Assembly: GCA_023091665.1 (NCBI GenBank)
Contig: JALJCQ010000004.1
Location: 2,108,001 to 2,172,000, forward strand
Direction: 5' to 3'
Source: Pythium myriotylum
Lineage: Eukaryota; Oomycota; Peronosporomycetes; Pythiales; Pythiaceae
Length of the DNA: 64,000 bases
In this document: one piece after another, positions 1 to 11,771 of the stretch
How the letters are laid out: each line of letters starts with the position of its first letter
Position numbering within the stretch: the first letter of the stretch is position 1
The notes under the pieces: model-generated
Database searches by the model: none
Seen by the model: only the letters and a program-made list of their open reading frames with translations
Told to the model about the DNA's origin: nothing
Position numbers and translations under genes: made by a program

Positions 1-2543
1 GTGCCGTCCTTATTAAAAATCACCAACGATGGATTCGTGCGACCGAATACAGGCTGTGGAGTCGGTGCCAAATTCGATATTCCTGGGGCTGTGGCGGCTA
101 GTGGAGGAGCGGCTGAGTGAGTTAAAGGGTTTATGCGACCTGGGCGGGGTGAAGGGATCTGCCGATGTGGCATTGAGGTCGAAGAGGCACTCACGACACG
201 GTTTCCGGGAGCAGACACAGGTCGTCCAACACCTGGAATTACAACTGGAAGCGGAGTTGCTGGAACCCCACTGTTTGAAGCTGGCGGTAAATGGGAGTTT
301 GTGCTATTGGCAACTCCATGGCCTGAAGATATCGCCGACTGGGGCGTTGGGTGTTGAATGAAGCTTCGCGCAACAATCTCAGCCATTTCATCCGACCTTG
401 CTCGACTGGTCAAGTTTAGTTCATTCGTGCGTTGCCGCTTAGACTCAGGAGAAGTCGACGTAGCCAAACCGAGGAGTGGTGTGCTCGCAGGCCGTTTGGG
501 CAAGCCTCGGTCCTGAGCTGGCGGTTTTCGAGTCGACGGCCACTACGCGAGCCAATGATCAGCATATTCTTTGTCACCGATATAGCACGAACGCGTCTCT
601 TACCACTTCGAGAGTGCAATTGTTGAGGTGAGTTCGTACAGTTTCCGCAAGGTCTCTCCACCGAGTATTTTCGCTCTCTCGGAGCAAATCGACCACTTCC
701 CAGACCTGTGCCTCCTCCAAATCACGGCGCAGAAATGCTTTCTGGGAGAGTAGAACGCGTGAGCTTGACTATATAGCAAACAGGCAATGAGCAGTACACA
801 TACCTCGTCGAGCAATTGACTTAGGAGCAACTGGACACGCCACTCCCTCTCAGGTACATCTCTTCCAAGCACCGTGCGAAGTCTTGACACGTAAGCACGA
901 AGTGGGCCAAGCCTATATCGCGATTCTGGGTCCTCTGAATCGTGCACAGCGAGTGAAGAGAGTGTGGTTAGGTTTTGAAGTGACTCGGCAGCATCCGGGC
1001 GAGAATTAGTCGTGGCAGCATGTCCCGATGAGTTTGGACCTTCAGTAGGAGTACTTGACAAAGGGATGGTGCCTTGAGAGACAGGCGTGTCAGGTTTCGT
1101 GGTCTTGGTCAGTGTTCCCATCTTCCGCCGCTTTCGAACACCAGCTTGCGCGGGTGGGACAGGGGCACCGAGCGACGGGACTACTTCAGTCTGCTCAGAG
1201 GAGGAGTCAGCTGAGTCTTCCTGATGTCCCAGTATGATGATACCAAGTACAAATCACCCACCGTGAATATCTTCAAACGTTGTTCTGGCGTCAACTTCTC
1301 TTGCTCCTGCACGCACAAACACTGATCAGTGGTTATAGTCGCACCCCGAAGTTGTGATGGCTACCTACGCTTGCTTCCTGCAAAGCAACAGTGAAAGTGT
1401 CTTGAAGCTTCGTGAGCCGATGAAAGTCACTGCGAGGATATCCTTCTCGGTATGGGTGAGATTTGTCATCCCATGGCGCAAGAGCGGTAAATAAAATCTG
1501 CCGGCTAGTTCACAGTGACACGATGAGACGTTCAAGCCCGAGGACAAGAGTAAAATAGTGCTCACATGTCACGGCTGCCGTACAACTGAACCCAGCACTT
1601 TTCATCAAGCTCCTTTACTGCGTTCGGCAGTTGGTGATCTGGTAGCAGGCGGGGGTCAAGAATAAGTGCCGGCCAAAACGGAAACGCTGAGCAAAAGCGG
1701 TATAGTCAGTCAACTACTCCTCGTTGGAAGGTTTCCATGCCAATATCTACCTGCTCTTCGGGCCCAAATGAGTTGACCAAATCTAGCAAGCAGAAGAACT
1801 CCGTGAGTGCCACTGACAACGGCGACAACCACATACACTGTCCTAGTTGATCATACCTCGCTTTGATCGCAAGATCGAGTTGGTCTACCTTGTACTCGAG
1901 CTGCTCACGCAGCAGTGACGACTCAGATACACCTAAGACGCAATCGACACTTCAATCCAATGCGCGACATCAACCATGCTTGCGTAACACTCTCACCTGG
2001 CTTCTTGCTGGTCGCGACGGGCGTCACCCTGCGGGACCCGCCATTGCGAGTGCTGATCGAACGCGGAGTACCGGCGCCAGTCGCTGCCGTCGGCGTGCCC
2101 ACAGCAGTCGGCACTTGCACAGCCACATTATCCAGCGCGCTTTGCTTCGCAGCGGCCGCTTTCTCAGTCGCCGACGCCTTCGTCTCCTCTTCAGACTCGT
2201 CGTCCGAATCTTCGTCCTTGGCCGCTGAGCCGCCGCGGCGCTTGGCCTTGCTCTCGACAGCTGCCTTGGCCTCGGCGGCCTTGGCTGCTCGGCCTTTGGC
2301 CGCAGCGGCGCCTCTCCTGGGCGGCGACGGGTCTCTCTCGGCCTCTCTCGCGCGCGCCTTGCCCTTGCCTTTGCTGCCGCGCGTGGGCAGCGCGGGCTCG
2401 GGCGCGACGGCGCCGCGGCCTCGGCGCGTGCCCTTTCCCTTGCCCGCGGGCTTGCCCTCGGGCTCGGGCTCGCTCTCGCGGCGCTGGGCCTCGGCGATCG
2501 CGATCGCGTCGCGCTTGGAGCGCGCCACCTTCCTCGTCACCAT
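1..2543 (-). CDS. PWWP-domain chromatin protein (3' end outside window)
   Basis: Spliced model, exons read on the minus strand: 2543-1997, 1932-1837, 1686-1566, 1504-1369, 1306-1262, 1220-804, 741-604, 542-1 (continues past the left edge). Exon 1 encodes about 180 residues very rich in Ala, Lys, Arg and Glu, typical of a disordered nuclear tail; it starts MVTRKVARSKRD. Exons 3-4 encode a PWWP-type fold: an FPFWPALIL motif in place of P-W-W-P, then WVQLYGSRD, then a helical end. A later helical block (LLSQLLDE...WRDLAETVRTHL, across the 804/741 junction) resembles TFIIS N-terminal/LEDGF-type domains; this is tentative. The rest is Pro/Ser-rich. PWWP domains bind methylated histone tails on nucleosomes, so a chromatin reader role is inferred. 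The donor of exon 2 is the least certain: GTATGT at 1836 was chosen because it alone keeps the frame into the PWWP exon. Confidence 0.72.
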
Positions 2544-2826
2544 CGCTTCCCTCCACGTTCCCCGCGCCCGTTGAAAGAAACCACCATGGCGGGCCGTCAA
2601 AAAAAAAAAACGCCGGTTTCGGGTTCGCTCGTTGGGTTTGGAACCCGCAGACCCATCTCCCACACTAACGTAACTCAATAAAACCTCATGGTGCAAGGCT
2701 GCTGCGAGGTGGAATGCTTTTGGTTGGCGCTCGTGGCCAGTGAGCTGCTCGTGAGCGAAATGGCCCGGGCGGCTCCGAGCCGCAGCACAATTCATCGCTC
2801 GTTAGGAACGGAAGAAGCAAAGCACG

Positions 2827-3651
2827 ATGGCGACTCAGCGTGAGGAGGATATTAAGTTGATGCTGGCGGCGCAGGTCCACATTGGTACCCGCAATGCCGA
2901 GTCCAAGATGGGCGACTACATCTGGCGCCGCCGCAACGATGGTATCCACATCATCAACATCGGCAAGACCTGGGAGAAGCTCATGCTCGCGGCCCGCGTG
3001 ATCGTCGCGATCGAGAACCCGGCCGACGTCATTGCCATCAGCGCCCGCCCGTACGGCCAGCGCGCCGTGTTCAAGTTCGCCCAGTACACGGGCACCTCGT
3101 ACATTGCCGGCCGCTTCACCCCGGGTACGTTCACCAACCAGATCACCAAGCAGTTCAAGGAGCCGCGCCTCCTCATCGTCACGGACCCGCGCACCGATGC
3201 GCAGCCCGTGCGTGAGTCGGCTCAGGTCAACGTCCCGGTGATCGCGTTCTGTGACTCGGACTCGCCGCTCCAGTACGTCGACATTGCTATCCCGGCCAAC
3301 AACAAGGGCAAGCTCTCGATCGGTCTCCTCTACTGGCTCCTCGCCCGTGAGGTGCTCCGTCTCCGTGGCACCATCTCGCGTGCCCTTCCGTGGGACGTCG
3401 CCGTCGACCTCTTCCTCTACCGTGATGTTGAGGAGCTCAAGAAGGCTGAGGAGGCTCAGGCTGGTGCCCAGGAGGAGGCCGTTGCCCGTGCCGGCTGGGG
3501 TGAGGCTGAGGCCGCCGCCCCGGCTGACCCGGTGTTCGCCACCGAGGCTGCCGCTGAGTGGACCGCCACCACGGCCACTGAGTGGTCGGGTGAGGCCGCC
3601 GCCACCACCAACTGGGATGCTCCTGCCGCTCCTTCGGCTGGCTGGGACTAA
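2827..3651 (+). CDS. RPSA: 40S ribosomal protein SA (uS2)
   Basis: Single exon, 274 residues. The protein starts [16 protein letters not shown] and contains the family signatures FTPGTFTNQ, the [11 protein letters not shown] segment and the conserved uS2 core throughout. The C-terminal tail carries repeated acidic Glu-Trp/Asn-Trp units (EW, NW, GW), as in eukaryotic RPSA proteins. It is a structural protein of the small ribosomal subunit needed for late 18S rRNA processing. Codon use is strongly biased to C/G third positions compared with neighbours, as expected for a highly expressed gene, and this bias produces long antisense open frames that are not genes. It is divergent from the PWWP gene, with 283 bp between the two start codons. 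The start is the first ATG and matches the usual family length. Confidence 0.97.
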   Translation: MATQREEDIKLMLAAQVHIGTRNAESKMGDYIWRRRNDGIHIINIGKTWEKLMLAARVIVAIENPADVIAISARPYGQRAVFKFAQYTGTSYIAGRFTPGTFTNQITKQFKEPRLLIVTDPRTDAQPVRESAQVNVPVIAFCDSDSPLQYVDIAIPANNKGKLSIGLLYWLLAREVLRLRGTISRALPWDVAVDLFLYRDVEELKKAEEAQAGAQEEAVARAGWGEAEAAAPADPVFATEAAAEWTATTATEWSGEAAATTNWDAPAAPSAGWD

Positions 3652-4610
3652 GCTTCTGCTTCGTCTAGGCTCTCGTCCTTTCGTTCCCGTTCTCAGTATG
3701 AGAATGTGTTGATGAAGATTCGATGCGTGTGCGTCGACCGGTTGGGTTTGCATGGAATAGACGACGGTGTTAAGCGATGGCACCTGGTTAATGCGACACA
3801 ATACAATCGAGTCGTTCCCACGCTGTAAGAAGGCTATTTATCGTCTCTAGTCGCGTTCAATCTGCTTCCGTTCACAGGTCATGCTTCGTGACTGCTGAGG
3901 AACCACCACTATGTCCAGCGACATCGTGTGGGTTGTACGAGTAGTTTGCATCAACGTGGAAGCCCTCCAGTACGAGGACACGAGGATTGACGAGGCAAGT
4001 AAGCGGAGCTGGGGCGTGCAAGTGATCAAGTATCGCAACGAAAGCGCGTGAATTACAGATCACAAACCCACCTAAACCATCGCCCTGTTTAGTAGTCTTT
4101 GTGAGCTGATGTCGGGTTCATTTGACGTCGCAGGACTCTACAAGTAGTGGATGACTTAACTTTTGGGGCTGGGGAGGAGAGAGTTCTCGCAGTTCGGCTA
4201 CCGAGGGTCCTGTCAGCATTGTGTGGCGAAGCCCCAGGCTTGGATGATGATGGTGGCTGACGGTTTAAGTGATGAACGTGTGTGCCTGCCGAATATCCTC
4301 ATATCAGTCGGACGTCTTCAACCTGGAGTTCAGGCTGAAGCCATACGTGGGGTATCCATCCAGGACCTGGATGTATAGAGCACCCTCTCTCCGTCGAGTC
4401 CAGCTTGGTGGCAGTCATGTAGACGGGCCAGCAGGCATCGTGTAACTTGCGCGGAGAGTCAGCCGAGGGTTCGGACAGTGAACCAGAGCGCTGAGTGCTA
4501 TTGGCCATAATCTTTCGAAGATGTGGATCTTCATAACGCTTTCCACATGCCACATCGGTATCAAGAGGCTCCGAAAGCACAACTGCACTCACGACACGCA
4601 GGCTTAGGCG
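3652..4610. other. gene-free stretch between RPSA and the M96-like gene
   Basis: About 960 bases hold the RPSA 3' flank and the promoter side of the next gene. Short open frames exist on both strands (for example minus 4063-3872 and minus 4622-4299), but none shows a family signature, biased codon use or a credible splice continuation. I see no repeat or RNA gene. Confidence 0.5.
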
Positions 4611-5875
4611 ATGTCGTCCCAACGAAGCGAGATCCTAGCGCTGCGAGCGCAAGCGGCGAAGCTCGAGGCAGTCCTCGAGGGCTTGCGGGACGAGCGCCTC
4701 GTTGGCGCAAAGCACTGGGGCAAGTGGCGGCGGCGTGCAGTGGACCAGCTGAATCTGAAGCAACAAGCGATCCACGAGAACGAGCGACTGAGACGAGCGC
4801 TGGCGGAGTGTCGTCAGCTCTCCAACAAGCTCAGCAAAGTGTTCCGTAACCCGCTCCCAACGGCTCAGGTATGGTGCTGACTAGTCGCCTCCACACCAAG
4901 CGACAATGATGATGGAAAGAACTCGATTATTTAGAGTGTTGGGTCGCTGGAAGAGAATGAGTGGAAACTTGACGCGTTGGGTTTCCACCCGGAGCGGCGT
5001 GGGTGGAATGTCGAGAAGATCATGGAGAGGATGTTTCAGCGTCTCTCTACGTGGAGGATCAACAGCGGGCTTGAGGAAGCGAGCACTAATCTCCATTTCA
5101 CCCGCATGGAGAATCGGAATCTCAGCGAAAAGACGATCGAGCTCGAGGTCGTGCTATGTAGGAGAGTGTATGGGAACTTTGTGGACGTGGCAGCCGCGGT
5201 GTGGGAACTCTATTCCCCAGAAGAAGTCCGAACGATATCCGGCACGACAGTCCATACTAACGTGAGTAAAAATCCAGTGAGGATACTTCCAAATGGCTGG
5301 CTCATACTAAAGCTCTGCAGGTGGCCGAATCGTTTACCAAAGACACGCACCTCAGAGTGTCCAGCTTGCGACTTCCTCAGGATGGTCGCTGGGTAGCCAG
5401 GGCCAATTATCAACTCAGCCAACTCATTGTCGAAGACGGGCGGGTCGTGATCATGTGGAAGTCGGTTCGGGAGGATCCAAACGAATCTTTCCCTGGATTT
5501 ACGGTCAACACCGACGGGTGGTGAGCATATCACCGGCATCTCTTTGCGTGCAATGGGTCTGAACTCTCGCTTCGTAGGATGTCATTCGAGAGATCTTTTG
5601 ACTACACGTCGGACGTCGAGTGTTGCGTCGTCAAGCTCAGCTCCGTGGCTCAACTGCCTCCTATTACGTCGCGAGCCAGAGACTTGGTGATGCTGGTCGA
5701 GATGATGAACCTCGCCACCGATCCTTGCGTGCCCGAGCCGTCTCGTCACTGCCGTTCGCTTGACGTCCAGCGCGCGCGGTGTCTCCTCGCAGACTTTGTG
5801 CTTGAGTCGATGTGGCAACACTCGGCCCACGTGGAAGCCATCACGGCGCGTGTGGGCAGCTCCATCTTCGTGTAG
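4611..5875 (+). CDS. M96 mating-specific-like protein (coiled coil + START-like)
   Basis: Four exons: 4611-4868, 4935-5261, 5321-5520, 5578-5875; 360 residues. All junctions are GT-AG and frame-consistent. Residues 1-86 form a basic, heptad-rich helix (LRAQAAKLEAVLEGL, WKRR-like WGKWRRRAVDQL, NERLRRALAECRQL), like the bZIP-like front end of a large oomycete family. The remainder (EKTIELEVVL, LRLPQDGRWVARANYQL, VIMWKSVREDP, TNTDGW-like end of exon 3) resembles the START-like half seen in M96 mating-specific protein relatives. Function is unknown; M96 was named for expression during mating in Phytophthora. Family assignment is by overall resemblance only, while the gene model itself is well supported by open frame across three spliced introns. 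An 11-base motif, TGTAGCCATGT, lies 45 bases after the stop codon. Confidence 0.72.
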
Positions 5876-5919
5876 AGTAGGCAGTGAGTGGGCAGACGTG
5901 GAGGCGGAACTGGTCTCAA

Positions 5920-5930
5920 TGTAGCCATGT
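5920..5930 (+). promoter_or_regulatory. TGTAGCCATGT element downstream of M96-like gene
   Basis: Exact 11-mer found 45 bases past the stop codon at 5875. Identical copies occur 31 and 25 bases past two other plus-strand stop codons (28896 and 41739). UGUA is the core recognised by CFIm25 in 3'-end processing and by PUF proteins, so a 3' UTR role is possible but unproven. Confidence 0.35.
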
Positions 5931-6066
5931 TCGTGGACAGGTCGGGTTTGGAGATCCCATTGTAGCAGATGCCCCGTTCCCAGGCCCACGGCCCGTGGGA
6001 CCCGCCCCACTTCGCAGCAAGTTGACGTCGGCCCCCGCCAAAAGCGGTCGGAGCGAGACGGCGGCG

Positions 6067-9000
6067 ATGGGGAAGGCGGCGGCCAAGCGCAAGCGCGAGT
6101 CGCTCGGCGCGGCGCTGGGCGAAGACCCGCGCATCGCAGACCCCTACGGGCTGGAGCTGCCGCCCTGTCGCTTGGCGGACCACCAGCAGACCCGCAAGAA
6201 GAGCAAGGCGCCGACCGTCGTGATGGTCAAGAACTGCGAGCACAATCCCAACTGTCTCTACGGACTCGGCGAGCACCACAAGGTACGAAAGAGAGACCAT
6301 GGCTCTCTCCATAAGGAGCTCAAGCGCCTAAGGCTCTGCGTGTGATGGTCGTAGGGTATCTGGCAAGGCAAGAAGATCGTGCAGAAGCTTCTGGGCGACG
6401 ACCCGCGTGAGCTTCTGAGGGGTCCATATCCATCAGCAAGCGCAGGCAGCGAACGCCTCGCGCCGTGCGGGCTGCGCAACCTCGGCGCGACGTGCTACCT
6501 CAACAGCATGCTTCAGTGTCTCTTCGTCACGAGACCGTTCCGCCAGGCTGTGTACGACTGGGAGCCAAAGGCAAGCAACGTCAGTGAGCAGCAGGTCCAG
6601 CAGATGCGAGCGCTGCAACGACTCTTTGCAGCCATGCAGCTTGGCAAGAAGAGCGTGTACGATCCGCAGGAGTTTGCCTCGACCCTCTCACTCAATAGCG
6701 TCATGCAGCAAGATGCACAGGTTCGTGAGACAAGAACCTGCGATGGGCTGCTGCCGATTCTAATTCCCTTTGCCTCTATGCAGGAATTCAGTAAGCTGTT
6801 GTTGGCCCACTTGCGAGTGATATTCCAGCATTCGCGTGTCGAGACGCATTCTGAATTGGTCGATCGACTCTTTCAAGGACAAATGAACTACGTCACGAAG
6901 TGCTTACGCTGCAACAACAAGTCATCCAGGCCATCTTCATACTACGAGATCGTACGTGCGTTCGAAATTCCAACGGGGATAATTGGTCTGTGAACTGATC
7001 TCGTCGCTTCCCAGTCGCTCAATATTAAAGGGCACAAAACTGTCGAGAGGTGTATAGAGTCGTACCTCGCCGCCGAGTTGCTGGATGGGGATAACCAGTA
7101 TTTCTGCGATCATTGCAATGCGAAACAGAACGCGGAGCGATTCATCGAAGTGGAAATGGAGAAGCTTCCACCGGTCCTAACTCTCCAACTAATGCGTTTC
7201 GTCTACGACGCGCAGGCCGGCAGGAAGAAGAAATTGATGGTAAGTCATAGTCCGTTTAAGAGCCATGATCATGATTTGTTCAGCAGTTACTTCATGCGTA
7301 GGACGTCGTTGAAGTCGGTGAAACGCTTAATATGACTGACATTCTTAGGAGGTGCGGCTACCCAGAAGCCTTCAAAGTTAAGCATGATGCCGTGTATCGT
7401 TTGAGTGGATATCTCAACCATCGTGGAAAGAGTGCCCATGTTGGCCACTACACAGCATCTGTTGCATACCCCGTATCTTCGGGTGGAGCAGCGTCTGTTG
7501 ACTGGTTTGAGTTCGATGATAGTGTTGTGAAAAACATGCACGTCGTCGTGGATACGGAAGGGGTTCAGGAGCATCATGGGAAGGTGATCAAATCCCGGGA
7601 TGCGTACATGTTGATGTACACACGAGTCGATGACCCGCTGATTGACGTGCGTGCAGATGCGCCAAGCCAGCTCTGTCTCGACGAGATAAATGTGTGGAAT
7701 GACGATTTCTCGAAGGAAGTTGATGAATATCAGAAGCGCGCAGCAGAGCTCGAAGCACGCATTGAGGAACGCAAAGAAGCGTATAAGACGTTTTTTGAAA
7801 AAGATCGCCCGTATGTGGAGCCAAGCGATAGCAACTACTACTGGATCGATTCGGAATGGCTTGCATCGTGGGTTTCTGGAGAAGAGCAGCTAACACGTGC
7901 GGCTGGCTCTGAACTGAGCAACGACACTGACAAGCACGGCGAAGTCGTTGACGTGGAGGAGAATAAGACGGACGGTACGGATTCGGATGATCTTCAAGGT
8001 GATATTGCTGGATCCACAGTGGTCATCGAAGACGACGAGGCTATGTCCTCGGCTACGGATTCCCCCAGCCCTGATGCCATCCCATTCGCCAAACCGATGG
8101 ACATCATGCAGCATTGTTGTGTTCACAGTGGGCACGGTAACGATTCGCCACTACGGTTCTCTCCCGATAAGGTTCGGAAGCTTAAACGAGTATCCCGCCC
8201 GCTCTTTGACTACCTGCGACAGACGTGTGGACTCGCGTTGGATAATGCCGGTAGTCAAGGTGACCGACTCCCTGTATTTGCTGGGAAAACGTTTCGCTGC
8301 ACTCAATGCGAGCAATCATTTCGAAACAAACTAATCCAAGATGCGAACCAACTATCGGAGCTAACGTCTGAGTTGGCATTGTTAAAGGCACCGACCATTC
8401 CTGGAGATACTCTGACTTACATGATGAGCCGCGCATGGATATCAAGCTACAAGTCATACCTCACACAGAGTCAAAAGGCACTACAGCGGGCAGGTAAAGT
8501 TGGGGCAAAGAATCCAAACAACGGAATCAAGAGTCATTTCGGGTCTGAGGATACTGCTGAAAATAATTTGTGGCAATCGGTGCTTAACGAGGATATTTCA
8601 TGTCCCCACGGAAACTTGACGCTTGACAAGAAAAAATATCGCGCTGTGTCTTTGGATACATGGTTGCATTTCAGTAAGAAGTTTCCTGACGCACTTCCGT
8701 TTGAAGGATCGTCGGACAGCAAGCCTTGCCCACTGTGTACTGTCGATCGAGCTACAAACGATGAAGACAATCAACGTTTGCGAGCAGCTCGAGATGAAGT
8801 GCTCGACCGTGCACCGCTGGGCCGACTGTATCGTCGAAGAACTCAAATCCAGGCAGGTTCTTTTATGCTGAACGAAGTCTTTATGCCACTGAAGTCGTCC
8901 CACTCAAATCGAAAGACCAGTCTGTTTCTCGTCAAGTCATCATGGATGAGAGGGTGGCGAGCCTATATTCGCGATCTTGACCAGCCTTGCCCAAACGAAC

Positions 9001-9958
9001 TACGTTGCGATGATCTGACGTGCGACCATGGAATGCTTCTACTCCCAAGGTCTCTTCTTCAGGTCATCAAGGGTAAATCGGTCGCATGCTCGGATATGGA
9101 GATCGAATTTATCTATCCCGACGAGATGCTACACCTTGGAGAGTTGTACGGGATGCCTGATAGCAAATACTATTACGGTGAATACCTTCCGACTGGACAG
9201 ATGCAATGGAAGTCGTGCACGTTGTCTGCCCTCAAAGAGGCGCTAAACAATGGGTGGGGCGTGCCATCCGACAGCTACGGCGATGCTGATAGTCGAGACG
9301 CTTCTTGCCACGCATGTGAAGATGCTAGCGAAAGAGTCTATCAAGATGCGTTGCACAATTTTGAGAATCGAATTGTGCACGTTCAGCTGTTGGCAGAAGA
9401 TCAGCCTGTGCCAACAGCAGCGACACTAGCAGAAGAGTCCAGCTCTGGCCGTCGAAGATCAAAGCGCATCAAGACCGGCTCGGGATCTACATGGCCCATT
9501 GTCGCAAACGCAGATGATTCTGTTTACGTCCTGAAGACGAAGATTTTTGAGGAGACAGATCTGTACCCGATTCGGCAACGATTGTACTTCCGCGGCGAGG
9601 TTATCCCTGATAATCGGTCTCTGAAGGCATGCGGGTGAGTGACTTTATGCTGTTTATTTATCCTGATCGTGGTCGATTTAGTACTTTTGGCGTTGTGCTT
9701 TATAGAATTAAGGCAGGGGATGCTGTGTATATGCGCCTCGCTCATGACATTGTTGAAGAACTTGCCATTGCTGAAGAAGCTCAGGAACGAGAGGTCGGGT
9801 TCGAGGATTCTGTTTTTGTCACGCGAAGAAACGTCCCGCAAGCCACATCTGCAACATCATCGCCTGTGTGGGTGTGCGCAGCTTGTACGTATGTGAACGA
9901 GGCCGGAGATGATACCTGCGAGATATGCACCACCGCGAAAGCTATTGAGGTGGACTAA
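6067..9958 (+). CDS. USP48: USP48-type ubiquitin carboxyl-terminal hydrolase with C-terminal RanBP2 zinc finger
   Basis: Six exons: 6067-6282, 6355-6720, 6784-6951, 7015-7239, 7302-9634, 9706-9958; 1186 residues. The Cys box is NLGATCYLNSML, with nucleophile Cys119. QQDAQEFSKLLLAHL continues across the 6720/6784 junction, a CxxC pair (CLRC) and a second (CDHC) form the zinc ribbon of the fingers, and the His box is VGHYTAS with DWFEFDD after it. The order and wording match USP48/Arabidopsis UBP26, a nuclear deubiquitinase linked to histone H2B and chromatin. The middle contains DUSP-like segments (ISCPHGNL) and the end a ubiquitin-like fold. The last exon adds a RanBP2/NZF-type finger (WVCAACTYVN...TCEICTT), which human USP48 is not known to carry. 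Intron 2 is 63 nt, in frame and stop-free, so retention would simply insert 21 residues. Confidence 0.9.
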
Positions 9959-10009
9959 ACGAAATGCGAGTATCAGACACACAATACTAAGATCATCACG
10001 TTGACATCA

Positions 10010-11489
10010 TCATTTGTTATGAGAGGCACCAATGGCTTCTGTGACGTTTGAATAGCCATCGGCCTGAAGAAGCTCAGCTAGTTCTCTCTTGGCGCGAGGG
10101 ACAGCTAGAGGGCCGTCGTAGACGAGGCAAGAGTACATCTGGACAAGTGTCGCGCCAGCCTTGATCTTATCGTATGCATCCTTACCCGAAGATACACCGC
10201 CAACACCAATGAGTGGGATCGTGCCATGGGTAAGCTTGTACATATCGTGCAAGACTTGCGTCGAGAGCTCTCGCACTGGTGCCCCACTCAGCCCTCCAGT
10301 CTCTCCTTTATGCTCACTGCAACAAAGGCTTCATCAGGCGCATGGAACCATTAGCAAAAACATCGCGTGGAGTTGCTCACCTCTTTAACGTATCTGGTCG
10401 GCTAAGCGTCGTGTTGGACACAATCAAACCATCCAGCTTGAGCTCCAACGCAACATCCGCAATGTCCTTCTTGTCATCATTCGTCAAGTCCGGGGCAATC
10501 TTGACGAGTAACGGGATCTTGCGACCTTCCTGAACCTCCACTTCGTTGCGTGCCTTCAACACCCGACTCACAAGCTCGTGGAGCTGTTGTTTGCCTTGCA
10601 GCGAGCGCAAACCGGGAGTGTTGGGTGAGGAGACGTTGACGACGAGGTAATCAGCGTACTTGCCCAAAGACTTTACACCTTCGATGTAGTCGGATGCAGC
10701 GTCTTCAGTTGTTTTATTCTTACCCAAGTTGACACCGAGGACGCCTGGACGATGCCACGTGATTGTCTTTCCACGTGTTCCGACGTAGGCCTCAAGACGC
10801 TTTGCGACGCTATCCAGGCCCTGACTGTTGAAGCCGTAGCGATTGATCACGCCGTTGTCCTCGCTCAGACGAAACACGCGAGGTTTTGGATTACCAGGCT
10901 AGAGCGACAAGTACATGGGTGAGATTGGACTTCTGAAGATGAGATTGCCGGATTTGAGCGTACCTGCGGCTTCGGCGTGACACTGCCGATCTCCACAAAC
11001 CCAAAGCCCATATCCAGCAAGCCTTCCATCGCTTCCGCATCCTTATCGAAGCCTGCAGCCATACCCAATGGGTTTGGGAACTCATGACCGAAGATCTTGA
11101 CTCGTAGGATCTCCGGGTCGCTCTTTTCATCCTGCCAATCCACTCCACGTTGAGTTCACAAAAAACCAGGAACCTCGGATCTCCTGGTAGGAGCGTACCT
11201 TGGGAGCGAGACCCAGCGCTGCCGCTTTCACGGCAACCACGTGTGCCGTCTCAGGGTCGAACATACGCACGATGGGCATGATCACAGGCTCGCTGAGCTG
11301 CTTGACGATCCAGTCGTGGGGCACGATGCCGTTGTAAGCTGCCAGCACAGCAGCCGCGGCGCCGCCGCCAACGGCCGCAGCGACCGCCGGGTGGAGCGAG
11401 GACTTGGGCGTGTTGGCGCCACTGCTGAAGAGAGCGGCGCGAGTCACGACGGCCTTGGTGGCGCGGCGGCGACAGGAGGACGCGAGCAT
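10010..11489 (-). CDS. DHODH: dihydroorotate dehydrogenase, mitochondrial (class 2)
   Basis: Four exons on the minus strand: 11489-11199, 11131-10964, 10898-10381, 10316-10010; 427 residues. It catalyses the fourth step of pyrimidine synthesis, oxidising dihydroorotate with FMN and passing electrons to ubiquinone at the inner mitochondrial membrane. Seen: an Arg/Ser/Ala-rich N-terminus ([15 protein letters not shown]) fitting a mitochondrial presequence, then an Ala/Gly/Val-rich segment likely to be the membrane helix. After that come [47 protein letters not shown] with the class 2 catalytic serine region, [16 protein letters not shown] and the phosphate loop IGVGGVSSG. The start was chosen because the frame is open further upstream but only this ATG gives a sensible targeting peptide. 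It is divergent from the HDAC gene, with 282 bp between starts. Confidence 0.95.
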
Positions 11490-11771
11490 AGCTCTTGAGG
11501 AGCTCACCAATGTGCGGTGCCAAGTGAGTTGAGGCGGTACCGTGGGAGGCTTTGTTTGGAGTCTCTGAGTCCATCCAGCAGAGGTATTTTCCTCAGACGC
11601 ACTACTATTGCTTTTAAAAGGTAGTACAGTACCGTTACCTCCATTTGGTGTCGCGGGGAAACTTGGCAGTGTGCAGCAAGCGTCCTCGAAGGCAGCCCGA
11701 CCTCGTGCTCCGTCCGCCGGCGGATTCCTCGGCCCCCAGGCGCGCGCGGAGAGCGAGACAGGCCGCGAGAG

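Noticed and set aside
2686..3801. 371-residue open frame antisense to RPSA
   Set aside because: It mirrors the RPSA codons exactly; strong third-position G/C bias opens the complementary frame. No family resemblance.
4299..4622. Minus-strand frame overlapping the M96-like start
   Set aside because: No motif, no credible splice partner, and it overlaps the better-supported plus-strand gene.
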